Of a DNA stretch of 64,000 nucleotides, positions 60,382 to 64,000 are shown in pieces. The notes under the pieces were generated by a model that worked only from the letters and a program-made list of their open reading frames with translations, was not told the origin of the DNA and did not search any database. The translations under genes were made by a program, and so were the position numbers. Location of the stretch: assembly GCF_050947335.1 (NCBI RefSeq), contig NC_134997.1, positions 8,556,001-8,620,000 of the forward strand. Reading direction: 5' to 3'. Position 1 is the stretch's first letter. Every line of letters begins with the position of its first letter. Source of the stretch: Megachile rotundata (taxonomy: Eukaryota > Arthropoda > Insecta > Hymenoptera > Megachilidae).

Positions 60382-62164
60382 CTGAAAAAAACGCGAACGA
60401 GATTCGTGTTAGCGATATGGCCGTAGCATTGATTAGCTCCGCGCGATTCTGCCTCTGGCATTCTCTCTCGTTCCGTGATCTTTGACCGTCTACCAACCGT
60501 TTTATCTGCGACTCGTCCGTCGTCGACTCGAATCCGTGTGAATGAGAGATCGAGAATGAGCGATCGTAATTTTTGCGACGATCCACATGTGGACGCGTGG
60601 ACTGCGTACTCCGATAATTTTATTGTTCGAATATGTGGAGTTTGTTGCGAGACTGTACCATTTATTTGAAGAAGTGTACTGATGTCAACAAATTGGCGCG
60701 AAAAGAAGCTTTAAATTGATTGATTGATTTTGTAAGGAACTTGACTGATATGATTGGCTCAGGAAGCTTCAGTAAACACTTCTGGTTACTTTGGAAAAAT
60801 AATGACAATAACTTTGTAGTAGCTCAAATTTGAGACGGTTGAATGTCATTGTTTTTGGATTAAGTAGTGTGCTGACGAGAGGTAATTCTACCACAGAAAA
60901 ACTAAAATTGTGAGGCGTTTGTTCTGACCAATCGCAGCCGTAGCTGAGACAGCTGGGTTAGCGCGCCAAATCATGGGTTGGCAGCGGTAGCTTTATGTAA
61001 ACGGTGACGGTCAAAACTGAGTGTTTTGGACAAATTCACATTTCACATACATTACTGTTCTAATTGTTATCAAAGAAGTTAATAATAGAAGTTATAATTA
61101 TAACGTTTATTTGGTCAACTAATACAATTTATTTACAACGCAAAATTTTTGAAAATATTCACTGTAAATAGGTGTTTCTTGGTTTATTGATAGGTCAGAT
61201 AGGTGGTGAGTTTGTATAATTGTAGTTGAGCGTTCATTTATTTGGTTGGGTGGATTTTTATGAGCTTCTGAGAGGATTTTATTGTGGAGAGCACAAATGA
61301 GCTTAAATGAGCTCCATATACAGAGTGTTTCAGTTTAGTTCACCATCTAAATTGTCTTCAATATTAAAAATGAAAAAATGTAAAACAATGACTATTTTAA
61401 AATTGTCATCTAAGTGTACCAAATTGGAAACCCTACATCCAATAAATATTTTCTGAATATTTAAAAATTCTCATCGACATGATTAAAATTAATAAGCTAG
61501 TTAAACTAATTACTTATCAGAAAAGAAATTTTACTAAAATGTCTACAACTTTAAAAAAATAAAATTTCCCTTCAAATGTAACAAATATAAAAAATTAGAC
61601 AATGACGTCTTATAAGAATTGCAATTATATTGCAATATAATTTTTTGCAAGTCTTATTAATAAAATTTTGAATGCAAAAAGTATTATAATTAACCCACCT
61701 AATAAATTGCTTCTACACTTAAAAAATATTAACAACTGATCGATAATGTACAAAACATTGATCGTTCAAGATTTTAATAAATAGTGACGTCGAGAGAAAA
61801 TTTTCTATGTTATTAGTTGTTCTATTAGCCTTTACTTTATTTTTATTGATTGCATCGCGTATTAATTACAGTTTCGATTATGGAAGCTAATTATAGAATC
61901 TACAACAGTACTCTCCTGTTAGATATAAAAAGGAGCATGTAATGATACAGTGACTCGAGCAAGATTAACACGTTCGCAACCAGCGTTATCTGTACGGGGT
62001 GTCCCACAGTTAAATGATTAGACTTACTATATTGGTATGAGTAGTGTGAACAGAAATGAGATGAATTAAGTTTTATTGAGTGGGTTTAGTAAATGAAGAT
62101 TGAATTCTAGATTTTTTGCAGATTTTTGGAATTTTAGATTTTGTGTAGATTTTAGGAATTTTAG

Positions 62165-62540
62165 GTCTTTTGCAAATTTTGGAAATTTGAGAAGTTTGGA
62201 CATTTGAGAGTTTTGGAAATTTGAGAAGTTTGGAAATTTGAGAGTTTTGGAAATTTGAGAGTTTTGGAAATTTGAGAAGTTTGGAAATTTGAGAGTTTTG
62301 GGAATTTGAGAAGTTTGGACATTTGAGAGTTTTGGAAATTTGAGAAGTTTGGAAATTTGAGAATTTTGGAAACTTGAAAATTTTGGAAACTTGAGAATTT
62401 TAGAAATTTGAGAAGTTTGGAAATTTGAGAATTTTGGAAATTTGAGAGTTTTGGAAATTTGAGAAGTTTGGAAATTAGAGAGTTTTGGAAATTTGAGAAG
62501 TTTGGAAATTAGAGAGTTTTGGAAACTTGAGAATTTTAGG
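62165..62540. repeat. 17-bp minisatellite in intron
   Basis: Alternating GAGAAGTTTGGAAATTT and GAGAGTTTTGGAAATTT (9+8 bp halves), about 22 units and well conserved. It resembles the 16-bp arrays at 12.2 and 15.5 kb in sequence (GAGAATTTTGGAAT). Confidence 0.93.
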
Positions 62541-63298
62541 AATTTTAGAACTTGGTCATTCAGAAATTAAAAAATTCGAAGATCCAACAATTTAGAATTC
62601 AAAAAATTTTAGAATAAAAATACTAAAAGAAAACATCTCCACCTTTCCTTCTCACCTCACCTACCCCCCTAAAAAACGCCTCCCAATTAAAAAAAAAACC
62701 AAATGATCAAAAACATGATTCATAAAACAACCTCAAAAACACACCAATATCGATTCACGTTCCAACTAAGATTACCGTCTTATCATTTTACAAATTTTAT
62801 CCTCGTATAAAATTGATTCGAAGCGTCATTATTAAATAAGAAAGAAATTTCGATAAAGTTTCACTTAATCTCGTAATTACAGACGGTACGAATTGTTATC
62901 TATAATTCAAGGCGTTAGAGAGTCTATATTTACCAAAATCCTTTTTGCTCTAAGCAGAACATTGACGTTGATATTATAAATTTAGTATTACTTCGTCTAG
63001 ACTGTGCATTCATTTTTGATAAATGTAAGTCTACAAATTTATTTGTAATTCTTACTAGTTGCCATAAATATGAATACATAATTGTTGATTTGTTGAAAGC
63101 CATCTATTTTAATTAACTTTATTATTCACTTTAACGATTGTGTTCTAATTTTTTTATATGAACATAGTCTCATTTTTTATATATTCTTTGCAGAAAAATA
63201 TATTTTATATATTTTTTTATATATTTTTTGTAAAATTTATATCAAAATTTGTTATATAAATTTATATATAAAAACCATTTATATAAATTTTCTAACTT

Positions 63299-63583
63299 AT
63301 TTGACTGTTTTAGTATTGAACGAAGGTCTCCCTATTTAAATAAAAGTCGAACCCCTCACTACCTGACTCGTGACGTTACAGTTCAAGAGGTTATACCACT
63401 TTGCATATGTATAAAATATTTCTTTGCAATTTTAAATAATTACTTCCAGTGTACTATAATTTTTAAGTAAAATAACCAAGATTTGTAGCTTAGTGATTTG
63501 ACTGTTTTAGTATCAAATGAAAGTCTCACTATTTAAACAAAAGTCGAACCCATCACTACCTGACTCGTGACATTACAATTCAA
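63299..63583. repeat. 88-bp direct duplication, copies 197 bp apart
   Basis: Copies at 63299-63386 and 63496-63583 both begin ATTTGACTGTTTTAGTAT and include CTACCTGACTCGTGAC. They are about 88% alike by eye. Confidence 0.88.
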
Positions 63584-63809
63584 ATTTCACAAACCTAAAT
63601 TTGCATAAAAATCTTTCGACTCCCATTGTAATTTGACTAATCAAAGATCCCTAAATGCAGAATACATCTAACACTTCAGAATATATCTAACATCAACTAA
63701 TTTCAATTTATCCTCAACATAGCAGTAAACTCGCAAGCAGCGAAAACCATGTATAAGGGTTAAACAAGAGTAACGAAATTACTCAAGGAATAATAGTAAT
63801 GATACTAAC

Positions 63810-64000
63810 CTCATGAGACCCTTGTTGTCCGCCGGTGTGAGCAGTTTAGACGCGGGTGCAAGAGACAGGGGTGTAGAAGAGAGGGTGCTACTCGGCAAGT
63901 TCGCCAAACTGGTTAGCGGCGCCAGGGACGTTAGCGATGCCGGTGGTGTGTCCTCCCTCTTCCCCGGAAGAGATTTCACTGGTGTACTCGAGAAATGCTC
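63810..64000 (-). CDS. NOL4-like gene, internal exon (5' part outside window)
   Basis: This is an open exon on the minus strand, running in from beyond the right edge and ending at a good donor (CTC ATG AG|GTTAGT; the GT lies at 63809-63808). It encodes about 63 residues: EHFSSTPVKSLPGKRED, then a Ser/Thr/Leu/Pro/Ala-rich low-complexity stretch, then TPADNKGLM. The exon ends in phase 2, and its AG plus the C of the next exon gives Ser. The composition is that of a disordered linker in a nuclear protein, and no domain is visible. Assignment to the NOL4 family comes from the last exon of the same chain. The true 5' end of the exon is not visible, so an acceptor just inside the window cannot be excluded. 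Confidence 0.82.

Larger units (their letters stand above)
60382..63809 (-). other. Intron of the NOL4-like gene (phase 2)
   Basis: A 3428-bp GT-AG intron, mostly AT-rich. A short GC-rich unique patch at about 60900-61015 stands out and could be a cis-element. A GAGAATTTTGGAAATTT array lies at 62165-62540 and an 88-bp direct duplication at 63299-63583. No nested gene is seen on either strand. Confidence 0.85.

Overview
This is a gene-poor stretch of an insect nuclear genome. It has AT-rich background with CpG-containing unique islands that are not CpG-depleted, GT-AG introns, mariner/Tc1-type DNA transposon remains and a very high load of minisatellites. I think a bee or other hymenopteran is most likely, but that rests on general character and no species marker was seen. 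There are no bacterial-style operons, no rRNA or tRNA genes that I can support, and no CRISPR array.

Only one protein-coding gene is supported. Its last three coding exons lie on the minus strand at the right edge (64000 to 63810, 60381 to 60200, 58543 to 58377). Splice phases agree across both introns. The C-terminus (a P-T-D-L-S-M-K motif, then AVRQLITGYRESAAFLLRSADELEQLLLQQ in two overlapping pieces) matches the conserved C-terminus of nucleolar protein 4 (NOL4/NOL4L family). A 3'UTR follows to the left. Four minus-strand Pumilio-type octamers within 450 bp (57523-57972) support transcription there; the poly(A) site is not determined.

The remaining ~55 kb downstream of the gene has no supported exon. 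It alternates between (a) unique, often CpG-rich blocks of 300-2500 bp that could hold regulatory DNA and (b) more than twenty tandem arrays. Many arrays of unrelated sequence share an 8-bp phase (8-, 16- and 32-bp units, with higher-order periods of 112 and 160 bp). Several families recur in the window, sometimes inverted: a 156-bp higher-order repeat at 17.1-18.0 kb (+) and 38.0-39.2 kb (-); TGACGCAC-type repeats at 7.5-8.0 kb and, inverted, 9.9-10.1 kb; ATTCCAAATTCTCAAA repeats at 12.2 kb, inverted at 15.5 kb.

A transposon cluster lies at 18.8-21.2 kb: a dispersed repeat beginning with the ACCGACTTCGAAAAAGGAGG motif, a TA-flanked 871-bp MITE with 23-bp CAGTATT... termini, and a pair of apparently identical 176-bp inverted arms around a 455-bp spacer. 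At 23.7-24.7 kb a decayed mariner-like element carries a 15-bp minisatellite inside its transposase reading frame (pentapeptide TRRNS). The same satellite recurs at 31.8-32.6 kb, directly abutting another fragment of the same transposase. These two loci and the 8-bp phase are the most unusual things in the window. I found no clear new multi-gene system.
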